DNA of 39,256 nt from Bordetella parapertussis (GTDB lineage Bacteria; Pseudomonadota; Gammaproteobacteria; Burkholderiales; Burkholderiaceae_B), in the NCBI GenBank assembly GCA_943331855.1, contig CALQNE010000005.1, positions 1 through 39,256 of the forward strand, in the 5' to 3' direction. A program made the position numbers and the translations under genes. The notes under the pieces were generated by a model. That model had not been told where the DNA came from. It saw only the letters and a list, made by a program, of their open reading frames with translations, and did not search any database. Shown one piece after another: positions 1 to 8,359 of the stretch. Every line of letters begins with the position of its first letter. Position 1 is the first letter of the stretch.

Positions 1-2226
1 AAACCTTGGTTTTGTTCGGGTTGCCCGCATAACACTTCGACGCGCGTACCAGAAGGTTCGCGCGCGATGGCCGGAATTGGTTGTCACTACATGGCATTGT
101 GGATGGATCGCAACACCCACGTGTTTACGCAAATGGGTGGAGAAGGGGCGCCCTGGATTGGGCAAGCGCCATTCACGACTGAGAACCATGTTTTTGTTAA
201 TTTGGGCGATGGCACTTATTTTCATTCTGGCCTGTTGGCGATTCGTGCTGCGGTCACGGCCAAGGTCAACATCACCTATAAAATTTTATTTAATGATGCG
301 GTCGCAATGACGGGTGGCCAGCCTGTTGACGGACAAATAACGGTGCCGATGATGGCCGCTCAAGTGTTGGCTGAGGGCGTGCAACGACTGATTATTGTGA
401 CCGATGAGCCTGAAAAATATGCGCACATCGAGGGGTTGCCAGCAGGCGTGCCGGTGGTGCATCGCGATGAGCTTGATCGTGTTCAAAAAGAGCTTCGTGA
501 ATGGCCTGGTGCGTCAGCGCTGATCTACGACCAAACCTGTGCAACCGAAAAACGGCGTCGTCGCAAACGTAATGCATTTCCTGATCCTGCACGTCGCGTA
601 GTGATTAATCCGCGTGTATGCGAAGGCTGTGGTGATTGTTCGACGCAATCAAACTGTTTATCGATTGAGCCGCTTGAAACTGAGCTCGGTCGTAAGCGTG
701 TGATCAATCAATCGAGCTGCAATAAAGATTTTTCATGTTTGAAGGGATTTTGCCCGAGTTTGGTGACGGTTGAAGGCGGACAGTTACGTAAACCCAAGGT
801 GCTTGAGGCGAGTGATGTGCAAGCGTATGCCTTGCCGGATCCAATGCTCATTCAACTTGATCAGTCGTACGGAATTTTTGTTGCTGGTGTAGGTGGTACA
901 GGGGTAGTGACCATTGGTCAGTTGCTCGGGATGGCAGCGCATCTTGAAGGTAAGGCTGGTTCGGTTCTGGATATGGCCGGTTTGGCGCAAAAGGGTGGTG
1001 CAGTGTTCTCGCACGCGATCATTGCTCCAACAGCAGCGCATATTTTGAATACGCGCATTGCGATGGGTCAGGCTGATTTGGTCTTGGGTGCTGACCTAGT
1101 GGTGGGTTCGAGTGCGGAGGCGGTGGCGCGGATGCGGCCTGGGCATACGCGTATGTTGTTAAACGCGGATGTTGCGCCTACTGCTGCGTTTGTGAGCAAT
1201 CCAAATTGGACGCTTGCAGCGCGCGAGTTGCGTCAAGAGCTCGAGCAAGCCTGTGGCGATGGTCGAATTGAAAGTGTGGATGCCTCAGAGATTGCTGTCA
1301 AACTGTTGGGCGATGCGGTGTATGCCAATCCGTTGCTGATGGGATTCGCGTATCAAAAGGGCTGGATTCCTTTGCACCATCGCTCGCTTGAGCAAGCCAT
1401 CGTTTTAAATGCGGTTCAGGTTCAAAAGAATCTTGAAGCGTTTACTTGGGGACGCCGTGTTGCTCACGAGCCTGAGGTGCTGGCTCGGGTATTTGGGTCG
1501 ACGCATCGTACTGGTCAACCGGCTCCGCATGGCGCGACCATCGTTGAGTTTAAGCGCTCTGGCTCTGAGTTTGAACAGCTTCGTGAACATCGCGCAGCAT
1601 TTTTGCGTGAGTATCAAAATGATGCTTATGCTGAAGAGTATGTGTCATTTGTGAATGCGGTGTCAGATGCTGAGATGCGGGCCTGTGGTACGCAGCGCTT
1701 GGCGTTGGTGGTCGCACGCTATCTGTTTAAGCTGATGGCATATAAAGATGAGTATGAGGTGGCGAGGCTTTATACGGACGGTGAGTTTTTGCGTAGTGTG
1801 AGCGAGCAGTTTGAAGGGGACTGGTCTGTACACTTTCATCTCGCACCGCCTTTGTTTGCAAAGCGCGATGACAAGGGGCATTTAATTAAAACGAAGTTTG
1901 GGCCGCGTATGTTGGTCGCGTTTAGGCTGCTGGCAAAGCTCAAGGGTCTGCGTGGTACCTGGATGGATGTGTTCGGCTATACGGCTGAGAGGCGTGCTGA
2001 GCGGGCTTTGATTGGTGAATATCGTGAGACGGTGTTGGCCATGCTGGGTAAGCTTTCGCGGGGGTCTCTTGAGAAGGCTGTTGAAGTGGCTGGGGTGCCT
2101 GAAGAGATTCGGGGATATGGGCATGTGAAGGAAGCCGCTTTGCTGCGGGCGCAGGGGGTGCGGGTGCGGTTGCTTAATGAGTTTGAGGCTTTGGTGGATG
2201 GGGCGGGGGGGAGTCGGGCTGCTTGA
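1..2226 (+). CDS. Indolepyruvate ferredoxin oxidoreductase family protein, 3' part (5' end outside window)
   Basis: The reading frame is open from base 1 and the first visible residues include a CSGCPHNTST motif typical of the TPP-binding part of this family, so the ATG at 67 is internal and the gene starts upstream. Numbering from base 1, 741 residues are visible. Cysteines at about 207, 210, 213 and 219 and at about 240, 246 and 251 form a ferredoxin-like 4Fe-4S region. A GVGGTGVV motif near residue 296 starts the gamma-type oxidoreductase domain, followed by the long C-terminal domain usual in the single-chain proteobacterial enzymes. Family role: oxidative decarboxylation of aryl 2-oxo acids such as indolepyruvate to acyl-CoA with ferredoxin as electron acceptor, in the cytoplasm. 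Full-length relatives have about 1,150-1,200 residues, so roughly the first third is missing. The real substrate cannot be read from sequence. Confidence 0.93.
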   Translation, partial: KPWFCSGCPHNTSTRVPEGSRAMAGIGCHYMALWMDRNTHVFTQMGGEGAPWIGQAPFTTENHVFVNLGDGTYFHSGLLAIRAAVTAKVNITYKILFNDAVAMTGGQPVDGQITVPMMAAQVLAEGVQRLIIVTDEPEKYAHIEGLPAGVPVVHRDELDRVQKELREWPGASALIYDQTCATEKRRRRKRNAFPDPARRVVINPRVCEGCGDCSTQSNCLSIEPLETELGRKRVINQSSCNKDFSCLKGFCPSLVTVEGGQLRKPKVLEASDVQAYALPDPMLIQLDQSYGIFVAGVGGTGVVTIGQLLGMAAHLEGKAGSVLDMAGLAQKGGAVFSHAIIAPTAAHILNTRIAMGQADLVLGADLVVGSSAEAVARMRPGHTRMLLNADVAPTAAFVSNPNWTLAARELRQELEQACGDGRIESVDASEIAVKLLGDAVYANPLLMGFAYQKGWIPLHHRSLEQAIVLNAVQVQKNLEAFTWGRRVAHEPEVLARVFGSTHRTGQPAPHGATIVEFKRSGSEFEQLREHRAAFLREYQNDAYAEEYVSFVNAVSDAEMRACGTQRLALVVARYLFKLMAYKDEYEVARLYTDGEFLRSVSEQFEGDWSVHFHLAPPLFAKRDDKGHLIKTKFGPRMLVAFRLLAKLKGLRGTWMDVFGYTAERRAERALIGEYRETVLAMLGKLSRGSLEKAVEVAGVPEEIRGYGHVKEAALLRAQGVRVRLLNEFEALVDGAGGSRAA

Positions 2227-2270
2227 GGGTTTTCGTTTTATGGATGGTTTAGATCCTTTGCTTTCGCCCG

Positions 2271-2341
2271 CGCTTTGATCGAGCCCGAACCGGTGATTTT
2301 TTGCTGAGCAAAAAATACGCGGCTTCGGGTCGGTCAAAGTG
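2271..2341. terminator. Long imperfect hairpin between convergent genes
   Basis: Bases 2271-2304 pair with 2308-2341. The inner stem (2296-2304 with 2308-2316, loop TGA) is perfect. The outer arms pair CCCGAA (2284-2289) with TTCGGG (2324-2329) and continue through CTTTGA/TCAAAG, with a few mismatches and two single-base bulges. It lies between the stops of two convergent genes, so a bidirectional transcription terminator is the simple reading. It lacks a clean GC stem followed by a U-tract and is unusually long, so a REP-like or MITE-like repeat is an alternative. Confidence 0.5.
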
Positions 2342-2353
2342 CTGGGGTTGTCT

Positions 2354-2767
2354 TTATACCGGGGTGAAGCGGGATAGGGCTACTTCTGGGGTGACGTGTT
2401 CGAAGACTACTTTTAGGGGCATGCCTACGTGAACGTTGTCGGGAGTGGGGCCGCTGAAGTTGCTCACCATGATGGGGCCTTCTTTGAGTTGGACCAGGCA
2501 GGCATCGTAGGGGATGTCTTGCATGAAGCCATCCCAATAGGCGCGGTGAAACTTGACCCAGGATAAGAGGGTGGCTTGGCCGCTGACGACTCGCCACTCT
2601 TGTTCGTCTGACAGGCATTTGGGGCAGACGGGGCTGGGTGGAAACTGTAGGTGGCGGCAGTGTGTGCAGGCTTGTACTGACAAGCGATGCTCGAGCGCGT
2701 GGTCCCAGAAGGGTTTGCTGAGTTCGTCAATAATCGGCAATGGCTTGTCATAGGTTTGGGTCGTCAT
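2354..2767 (-). CDS. DUF35 zinc-ribbon/OB-fold protein (thiolase partner)
   Basis: The 137-residue protein has an N-terminal helical segment, a rubredoxin-like zinc ribbon with Cys34, Cys37, Cys48 and Cys51 (CxxC-x10-CxxC), then an OB-fold-like beta region. This is the ChsH2/DUF35 architecture. Such proteins are usually encoded beside SCP2-type thiolases or Ltp aldolases and bind acyl-CoA for the partner enzyme. The gene starts 3 bases after the stop of the thiolase-like gene, and an AAAGG ribosome site sits 7 bases before the ATG. The two are almost certainly cotranscribed and probably form a complex. The substrate is unknown. Confidence 0.9.
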   Translation of the reverse strand: MTTQTYDKPLPIIDELSKPFWDHALEHRLSVQACTHCRHLQFPPSPVCPKCLSDEQEWRVVSGQATLLSWVKFHRAYWDGFMQDIPYDACLVQLKEGPIMVSNFSGPTPDNVHVGMPLKVVFEHVTPEVALSRFTPV

Positions 2768-2770
2768 GAT

Positions 2771-3901
2771 TTAGCCTTTTGTGTAGATGATTGAGCGGGT
2801 GCAGGGGGTTGAGGCAACGTATTGCACAACGTTGCAATCGGCGACTTGTCGGGCGCCGCACTCGCCGCGGATTTGGCGTACGGCTTCGACGTTCAGGCCC
2901 CAGCCTTGCATGTATGAGTTTGAAAGGTGTCCACCATCGGTGTTGGTGGGGAGTTTGTTGCCAAGCTGCAGGGTGCCGCCTTGCACGTAGGCGCCTGATT
3001 CGCCCTGGTCGCAATAGCCTAGGCCTTCAAGGCTAAACAGTACGGTCGGGCTGAAGTTGTCGTAGCACATCAGTGCATCGACATCGTCGTGGGTGACGCC
3101 TGCCATTTCAAAGGCTTGTGTGCCAGCGTCTTTGATTTCGTTGTACCAAAACTCTTGATCAAAATTTGAAATCGCGCTGCGCTCGAAGGCGTCGCGTGCG
3201 CCGACACCTGAAATCAGTACGGGTGGTTTAGCGAGGTCTTTGGCGCGATCGGCAGTGGTTAAGATCATGCAGACGGCACCGTCGTTGATCAGGCAGTAAT
3301 CAAGCAGGCCTAGAGGTTCGGTGATGCGTCTGGCGCTTGCATGATCATCAGAAGTAATCGGTTTTTTCATCACTGCATTGGGGTTCAGCAAGGCATGTTT
3401 ACGAAACGCGACTGATACCTCAGAAAGCTGACGCGTCGTCGTGCCGTACTTGGCCATATGCATCCGAAACATCATGGCGTGTGCGGCACCTGGAGAAGTA
3501 AACCCCCAGGGGTTCCAGAAGCTTGAGGCGTCTTCGCCGCCGTAGTTCACGCGCCGTGAGCGTCCGATATTGGTATATATCAACGCGACGTATTTTGCTG
3601 CACCGGTTTCCAGTGCCAGCATGGCCTCGATGATCGACATGCCTGACATCCGACCGTGTCCGGGCAGGGTCATGGTCCAGCGTGGATTCAAACCCAGGAC
3701 TTCACCCATGCGGACATAGGAGGGAACGCGGCAAACGAGCAGGCCATCGATTTCATCTTTGGCAAGTCCACAATCTGAGATCGCAGACTTAAAGGCCTGC
3801 GCCCCGAGGCCGTAGTCGCTGATTAAGGGGAAATCGCCGTAGGCGGTATTGCCCACCCCGACGACCGCAATTTTATTTTTAAGCGCACGTAGTTCGTTCA
3901 A
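2771..3901 (-). CDS. Thiolase-fold (SCP2/Ltp-type) protein without the nucleophilic Cys; possible retro-aldolase
   Basis: The TTG at 3901 is chosen because AAAGGA lies 7 bases upstream and the family's N-terminal strand (KIAVVGVGNTAYG) follows at once; a TTG at 3964 would add 21 residues unlike the family. The 376-residue protein matches the lipid-transfer-protein thiolase family. Where thiolases carry the nucleophile in a CxSG motif near residue 85-90, this protein reads RMSG (residues 84-87), so it has no Cys there. A C-terminal NTDGGHLS motif and a CGARQV motif are present. Ltp2-type enzymes paired with DUF35 proteins also lack the Cys and cleave beta-hydroxyacyl-CoA by retro-aldol chemistry. 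The adjacent DUF35 gene fits that reading. Thiolase-fold is firm; aldolase activity is inferred. Confidence 0.85.
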   Translation of the reverse strand: MNELRALKNKIAVVGVGNTAYGDFPLISDYGLGAQAFKSAISDCGLAKDEIDGLLVCRVPSYVRMGEVLGLNPRWTMTLPGHGRMSGMSIIEAMLALETGAAKYVALIYTNIGRSRRVNYGGEDASSFWNPWGFTSPGAAHAMMFRMHMAKYGTTTRQLSEVSVAFRKHALLNPNAVMKKPITSDDHASARRITEPLGLLDYCLINDGAVCMILTTADRAKDLAKPPVLISGVGARDAFERSAISNFDQEFWYNEIKDAGTQAFEMAGVTHDDVDALMCYDNFSPTVLFSLEGLGYCDQGESGAYVQGGTLQLGNKLPTNTDGGHLSNSYMQGWGLNVEAVRQIRGECGARQVADCNVVQYVASTPCTRSIIYTKG

Positions 3902-3980
3902 AGCATAATCCTTTGGTGTGTGGGCGTTGGTGTCTGGGTGCACCAGTAGCCGGTGCCGGCACAAAATGCACGGCGCTGTT

Positions 3981-4054
3981 GCATGATACCTATTTTGTGG
4001 GGCATCATGCTAGTAAGCAAAATAAATAGAATCGTGGCCAGGCGCGTACACGCG
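3981..4054. promoter_or_regulatory. Divergent intergenic region with two inverted repeats
   Basis: The gap between the divergent thiolase-like and CoA-transferase genes holds GCATGAT (3981-3987) and ATCATGC (4004-4010), a 7-base inverted repeat with a 16-base spacer. It also holds CGCGT-AC-ACGCG at 4043-4054. Either could be an operator for a shared regulator. No confident -35/-10 pair was found and no regulator gene lies alongside, so function is a guess. Confidence 0.3.
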
Positions 4055-4089
4055 TGCCGGTCGTATTGAGACAACGCAGAGGAATAGTC

Positions 4090-6720
4090 ATGTCGCAGTC
4101 GTCTTTTGTAGCCGCCGAGTTATTTGCGAACCCGCAAGATAAGCCTGGCATGCTTGCGGGCTTGCGCGTCGTTGAAGTCGCCGATGAGCTTGGAGAGTAT
4201 TGTGGCCTGCTGCTCGCCGGACTCGGTGCTGAGGTCATCAAGATCGAGCCGATCGGTGGAAGCCCCACGCGCAAGATTGGTCCTTTTCTGGGTGATCAGC
4301 CCGATCCCGAACGGTCGATTTTCTTTTGTGCCTATAACCGCGGCAAAAAATCGGTTCAGCTCGATCTAAATACGGCGCAGGGCCAGGCTACCTGTTTGCA
4401 ACTGCTTGGCACTGCCGATGTTTTTTTAGATAGCACCTGTGGGCAGTTCTTGACTGAGCTCAAGCCGGCGCAATCATTGAACAAATTGTTTCCAACCTTG
4501 ATCACGGGGCGCATCACGCCGTTTGGTGATACCGGACCCTGGAAGGACTTTAAAGCTTCGGATCTGATTCATCTGGCATTGGGTGGTGTGATGATGTGTT
4601 GCGGTTATGACCGCAACGCCGACGGACACTACGAGCACCCACCCGTCGCCCCGCAGGTTTGGCATGCGTACCACATTGCTGCTGAACAAATGACCGCGGC
4701 AATTGTTGCCGCTCTAATTACGCGTCAATCAACAGGCGAAGGGCAAGACCTCTCGTGTGCTGTTCATGAGGCGGTTGCAAAAAATACTGAGCTCGATGTG
4801 ATGTCGTGGGTGATGCGTCGTGCGCCTTTGTATCGGCAGACTGCACGCCACGCTGTCGAAAAGCCCACCCCCATTCCAAACGTGAGTGCGACGAAGGACA
4901 AGCGCTGGAATATGACGTGGGGTGTATCGGCACGCGATAAAGCCAAGCTCGTACCTTTTCTAGATCGTTATGGCAAAGCGGCTGATTTGCAAGCCCCAGC
5001 CGCAACGGCAGATTTGAAGGCCCGCAGCACGCCAGGTTCTGCGGGGATGGATGCCGAGACGGTTCGTATGCTTGAAGTGATCCGAGATTTTGTGGGATCG
5101 TACGACTACAAGGACTTGCCTTGGCGCGATGCGCAAGACGCTGGTTTGCTTTGGGCGCCGGTGCGTAAGCCGCACGAAAACGCCTTGGATGAGCATTGGC
5201 TGATGCGTCATTCGTTTACCGATATCCATCATCCTGAGTTGGGTCGTTCTTTGCGCTACCCAACTAGCAAATGGCTGAGCACCGCGACAGCTTGGCAGGC
5301 TGGCAAGCGTGCGCCTTTGCTGGGGCAGCACAACGCTGAGCTCAGTACCCTGACCGGCGCAGCAAAAAATGCTGAGGCAGTTAAAGCGCAGGCAGAGTCA
5401 AAAACGTTTAAATACAGACCGACGGTTCAAAATATTTCTGCACGTGGCCGACCGTTTGCCCTGCAGGGCATCAAAATTCTTGATTTCTCTTGGTTTCTGG
5501 CATCTGCCGGAGGTACGCGTATTCTGGCCGCGTTGGGTGCAGAAAGTATCAAGGTCGAATGGAAAGAAAATCCTGACACGAGATTGGCCGCGATGTCTCC
5601 GGTGGGTGGTCGTGCTGCACGAGAAGTGGCGACTGCACCGCTGCAGGGCGTGACTGACTCAGATATGGGCGGACAGTTCAACAACAAAAATGCGGGCAAG
5701 CGAGGGATGTCGTTGAACATCCGTCACCCCAAGGGTTTAGCAATCGCCAAAGAATTGGCGCGTCAGTCAGATATTGTGGCAGAGGGTTTTTCACCAGGCG
5801 TTCTTGAACGCTTGGGTTTAGGCTACGAAGTCTTGAAGTCGATCAAGTCAGACATTATTTACGTACAGCAATCCGGTATGGGCGGTATTGGTAAGTATGG
5901 CCGGTTTAGAACAGTAGGCCCGGTGGCGGCTTCGTTTGCCGGCACTACCGAAATGTCTGGTCGCCCCGATCCCGCGATGCCAGCTGGTTGGGGCTACTCG
6001 TATCTTGACTGGATCGGCGCCTATGGTTTTGCGCTGGCGACATTAGGTGCCGTCTATCACCGTAACCGCACGGGCGAAGGTCAATGGATTGATGCCTCGC
6101 AATGCGAGGCAGGGATTTATCAAACCGCAACGGCAGTGCTTGACTGGTCAGCCAATGGCCGTGAATGGGCCCGTTACGGCAACCGCTCTCCCTACAAACC
6201 TGCGGCCCCCCATGGCGCCTATCGCTGCGCGGGCGACGATCGTTGGCTTGCGATCGCTTGTTTTGACGAGACAGAGTGGAACGCACTGGTGCGTGAACCT
6301 GGCTTGACCGAACTGCAATGGGATTTGCGCTTTAGTACCTTAGCCTTGCGCTTGCAAAATCAAGATGCGCTCGATGAAAAAATCAGTGCGTGGGCAGCGA
6401 CGCAAGATGCCAGCGCTTGCATGCTGCGCTTACAACAAGCGGGTGTGCCTGCCGGCGTATGTCAGACCGCGGCAGACCGCTATGACACTGATCCGCAGTT
6501 AAAAGAGCTTGAGTGGCTAACCGAGGTGACCGGCACGAAGATTGGTCGCTGGCCCGTCAATGAGTTTCCGGTCAAAATGAGTGCGACTCCGGCGTATGCG
6601 GGCGGAGTGATTGATCGTGGTGCGCCCGGCTATGGCGAGGACAACGTGCACGTACTCAAACAAATGCTCGGTTATTCAGAGACAGAAATACAAGACTTGA
6701 TCGATCAAGGCGTGTTGTAA
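4090..6720 (+). CDS. Tandem-fused CaiB/BaiF (family III) CoA-transferase
   Basis: The ATG at 4090 has GAGG 7 bases upstream and is preferred to the GTG-type start at 4054. The 876-residue product is about twice the usual 380-430 residues and contains two family III CoA-transferase units. The first begins at GLRVVEVADELG and the second at GIKILDFSWFLAS. Family role: moving CoA between a carboxylic acid and an acyl-CoA donor through an aspartyl-CoA intermediate. The TGEGQ-x-x-D motif carrying the catalytic Asp is intact in the second half (Asp668). In the first half the equivalent position is Ser222 (TGEGQDLS), so only the C-terminal half looks catalytically competent. The gene heads a run that continues into an ABC importer, suggesting it activates the imported acid. 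Confidence 0.9.
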   Translation: MSQSSFVAAELFANPQDKPGMLAGLRVVEVADELGEYCGLLLAGLGAEVIKIEPIGGSPTRKIGPFLGDQPDPERSIFFCAYNRGKKSVQLDLNTAQGQATCLQLLGTADVFLDSTCGQFLTELKPAQSLNKLFPTLITGRITPFGDTGPWKDFKASDLIHLALGGVMMCCGYDRNADGHYEHPPVAPQVWHAYHIAAEQMTAAIVAALITRQSTGEGQDLSCAVHEAVAKNTELDVMSWVMRRAPLYRQTARHAVEKPTPIPNVSATKDKRWNMTWGVSARDKAKLVPFLDRYGKAADLQAPAATADLKARSTPGSAGMDAETVRMLEVIRDFVGSYDYKDLPWRDAQDAGLLWAPVRKPHENALDEHWLMRHSFTDIHHPELGRSLRYPTSKWLSTATAWQAGKRAPLLGQHNAELSTLTGAAKNAEAVKAQAESKTFKYRPTVQNISARGRPFALQGIKILDFSWFLASAGGTRILAALGAESIKVEWKENPDTRLAAMSPVGGRAAREVATAPLQGVTDSDMGGQFNNKNAGKRGMSLNIRHPKGLAIAKELARQSDIVAEGFSPGVLERLGLGYEVLKSIKSDIIYVQQSGMGGIGKYGRFRTVGPVAASFAGTTEMSGRPDPAMPAGWGYSYLDWIGAYGFALATLGAVYHRNRTGEGQWIDASQCEAGIYQTATAVLDWSANGREWARYGNRSPYKPAAPHGAYRCAGDDRWLAIACFDETEWNALVREPGLTELQWDLRFSTLALRLQNQDALDEKISAWAATQDASACMLRLQQAGVPAGVCQTAADRYDTDPQLKELEWLTEVTGTKIGRWPVNEFPVKMSATPAYAGGVIDRGAPGYGEDNVHVLKQMLGYSETEIQDLIDQGVL

Positions 6721-6749
6721 AACTTGGCAATGTTTTGGAGATGGGCATC

Positions 6750-8345
6750 ATGATCATGAAGAATCTACGCAGCACTTATCTGGCCGCAACGATGGTCACT
6801 GCTGGCTTGAGCGCGGTCTGTTTGCCTGGCGCAGCAATGGCTCAGCCGCAGACCATTGTTCGTGCAGTCATGCATTCCGATTTAAAAATTGTCGATCCGG
6901 TCTGGAGCACTGCGTACATCTCGCGCAATCATGGCTACATGATTTACGACACGCTTTTTGCGATGGATGCTCAAGGTGCTGTGCAGCCTCAAATGATTGA
7001 CACCTATCAACTGAGCGAAGACAAGACGGTTTATACGATGACCTTACGCGAAGGTCTTCTTTGGCATGACGGCAAGCCCGTCACCTCAGATGATTGCATC
7101 GCATCAATTAAGCGTTGGGCTGCGCGTGATGTTGTTGGTCAAGAGATGCTGACCTATTTAAAGGACATTACAGCAGTTGATCAAAAAACCTTCAAAATCA
7201 ATTTAAAAGAGCCTTCAGCTGCAGTGATGATTGGCTTGAGTCGCCCAACGGGTACGGCATTTATGATGCCAAAACGTGTGGCAGAAACAAGCCCGCAAGA
7301 GCAGCTTTCTGAATATGTCGGCTCAGGACCCTTCGTGTTTAAAACCAACGAATGGAAGCCGGGCAGCAAGGTCGTATACGAAAAATTTGCGCAATATAAA
7401 CCGCGTGCTGAGCCGCCCTCAGCCATGGCGGGTGGCAAGGTGGTCAAGGTTGATCGCGTTGAGTGGTTGGCGATTGCGGATCAGCAAACCGCGGTCAATG
7501 CCTTATTGGCAGGCGAGATCGATATTATTGAGCAGCCCTCGCATGATCTGTTGCCGATGCTAAAAAAGAATACGAACATCCAGTTTAGTGATTGGAGCTC
7601 AATGGGCAATCAGTACGTGTTTAGATTCAATTCTCTGAATAAGCCTTTTGATAATGTTAAGGCGCGTCAGGCGATTTGGTATGCCTTCAACCAGGAAGAT
7701 TTTTTGAAGGCAGTGATTGGCGATCCCGACTATTACAAAGTATGTAAATCTATGTTCTTCTGCGGTACGCCACTGGGCACCACAATCGGCATGGATGGTT
7801 TGCTTGAGTCGAACTTTAAGAAAGCGCGTGAACTGGTCAAAGAGTCTGGCTATGACGGAACGCCTATCGTGTTGTTGCATTCGACCGACCGTCATGTTTA
7901 TGCCAACTTAGCACCTGTTGCAAAATCCTTGCTTGAGAAAGCGGGCTTTAAAGTCGACATGCAGTCAATGGACTGGCAGTCGGTGGTCGTGCGTCGTACT
8001 AAAAAGGATCCGATTGCAAAAGGGGGATGGAATCTCACCATCACGTCTACCAATAATGTGTTTAATCCGCTTGAGTCCAGCTATTTAAACGCCGCTTGCG
8101 AGAAGACGACCTTTGGTTGGCCCTGCGATGCACAGATCGAAAAACTGCGCAGTGATTTTTCACGCGAAACTGACTTGACTAAACAAAAGGCACTTACCGA
8201 AGCGGTGCAATTGCGTGCGATTGAATATCCCGTTTATATCCCACTGGGTCAATGGTATCAGCCCATGGTGGCGCGTAAAAATTTGAGTGGCGTGATTGAG
8301 GCGCCGGCGCCAGTTTTCTGGAATATCACGAAGACCGGAAAGTAA
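6750..8345 (+). CDS. ABC transporter substrate-binding protein, family 5 (peptide/nickel/opine type)
   Basis: The protein has 531 residues from the ATG at 6750; GGAG lies 9 bases upstream, and the in-frame ATG at 6756 is also possible. A Sec signal peptide is clear: basic start, hydrophobic stretch, cleavage near AAMAQ. The body carries SBP_bac_5 hallmarks, including the YDTLFAMDAQGAVQPQM region and a long C-terminal lobe. Such receptors work in the periplasm and deliver ligand to the two permeases just downstream. Family 5 receptors bind peptides but also many non-peptide ligands. Linkage to a CoA-transferase, an aldolase-like thiolase and an SDR argues for an organic acid or conjugate here. 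Start choice is less certain than identity. Confidence 0.9.
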   Translation: MIMKNLRSTYLAATMVTAGLSAVCLPGAAMAQPQTIVRAVMHSDLKIVDPVWSTAYISRNHGYMIYDTLFAMDAQGAVQPQMIDTYQLSEDKTVYTMTLREGLLWHDGKPVTSDDCIASIKRWAARDVVGQEMLTYLKDITAVDQKTFKINLKEPSAAVMIGLSRPTGTAFMMPKRVAETSPQEQLSEYVGSGPFVFKTNEWKPGSKVVYEKFAQYKPRAEPPSAMAGGKVVKVDRVEWLAIADQQTAVNALLAGEIDIIEQPSHDLLPMLKKNTNIQFSDWSSMGNQYVFRFNSLNKPFDNVKARQAIWYAFNQEDFLKAVIGDPDYYKVCKSMFFCGTPLGTTIGMDGLLESNFKKARELVKESGYDGTPIVLLHSTDRHVYANLAPVAKSLLEKAGFKVDMQSMDWQSVVVRRTKKDPIAKGGWNLTITSTNNVFNPLESSYLNAACEKTTFGWPCDAQIEKLRSDFSRETDLTKQKALTEAVQLRAIEYPVYIPLGQWYQPMVARKNLSGVIEAPAPVFWNITKTGK

Positions 8346-8359
8346 CGGGTTCATCGACA

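Noticed and set aside
67..69. ATG as start of the indolepyruvate oxidoreductase
   Set aside because: The same frame is open to base 1 and encodes conserved family residues before it, so the start is outside the window.
1882..2337. 151-residue open frame on the minus strand across the end of the oxidoreductase gene
   Set aside because: It is antisense to a strongly conserved family protein, its composition is Pro/His/Arg-rich as expected for a shadow frame, and it shows no domain.
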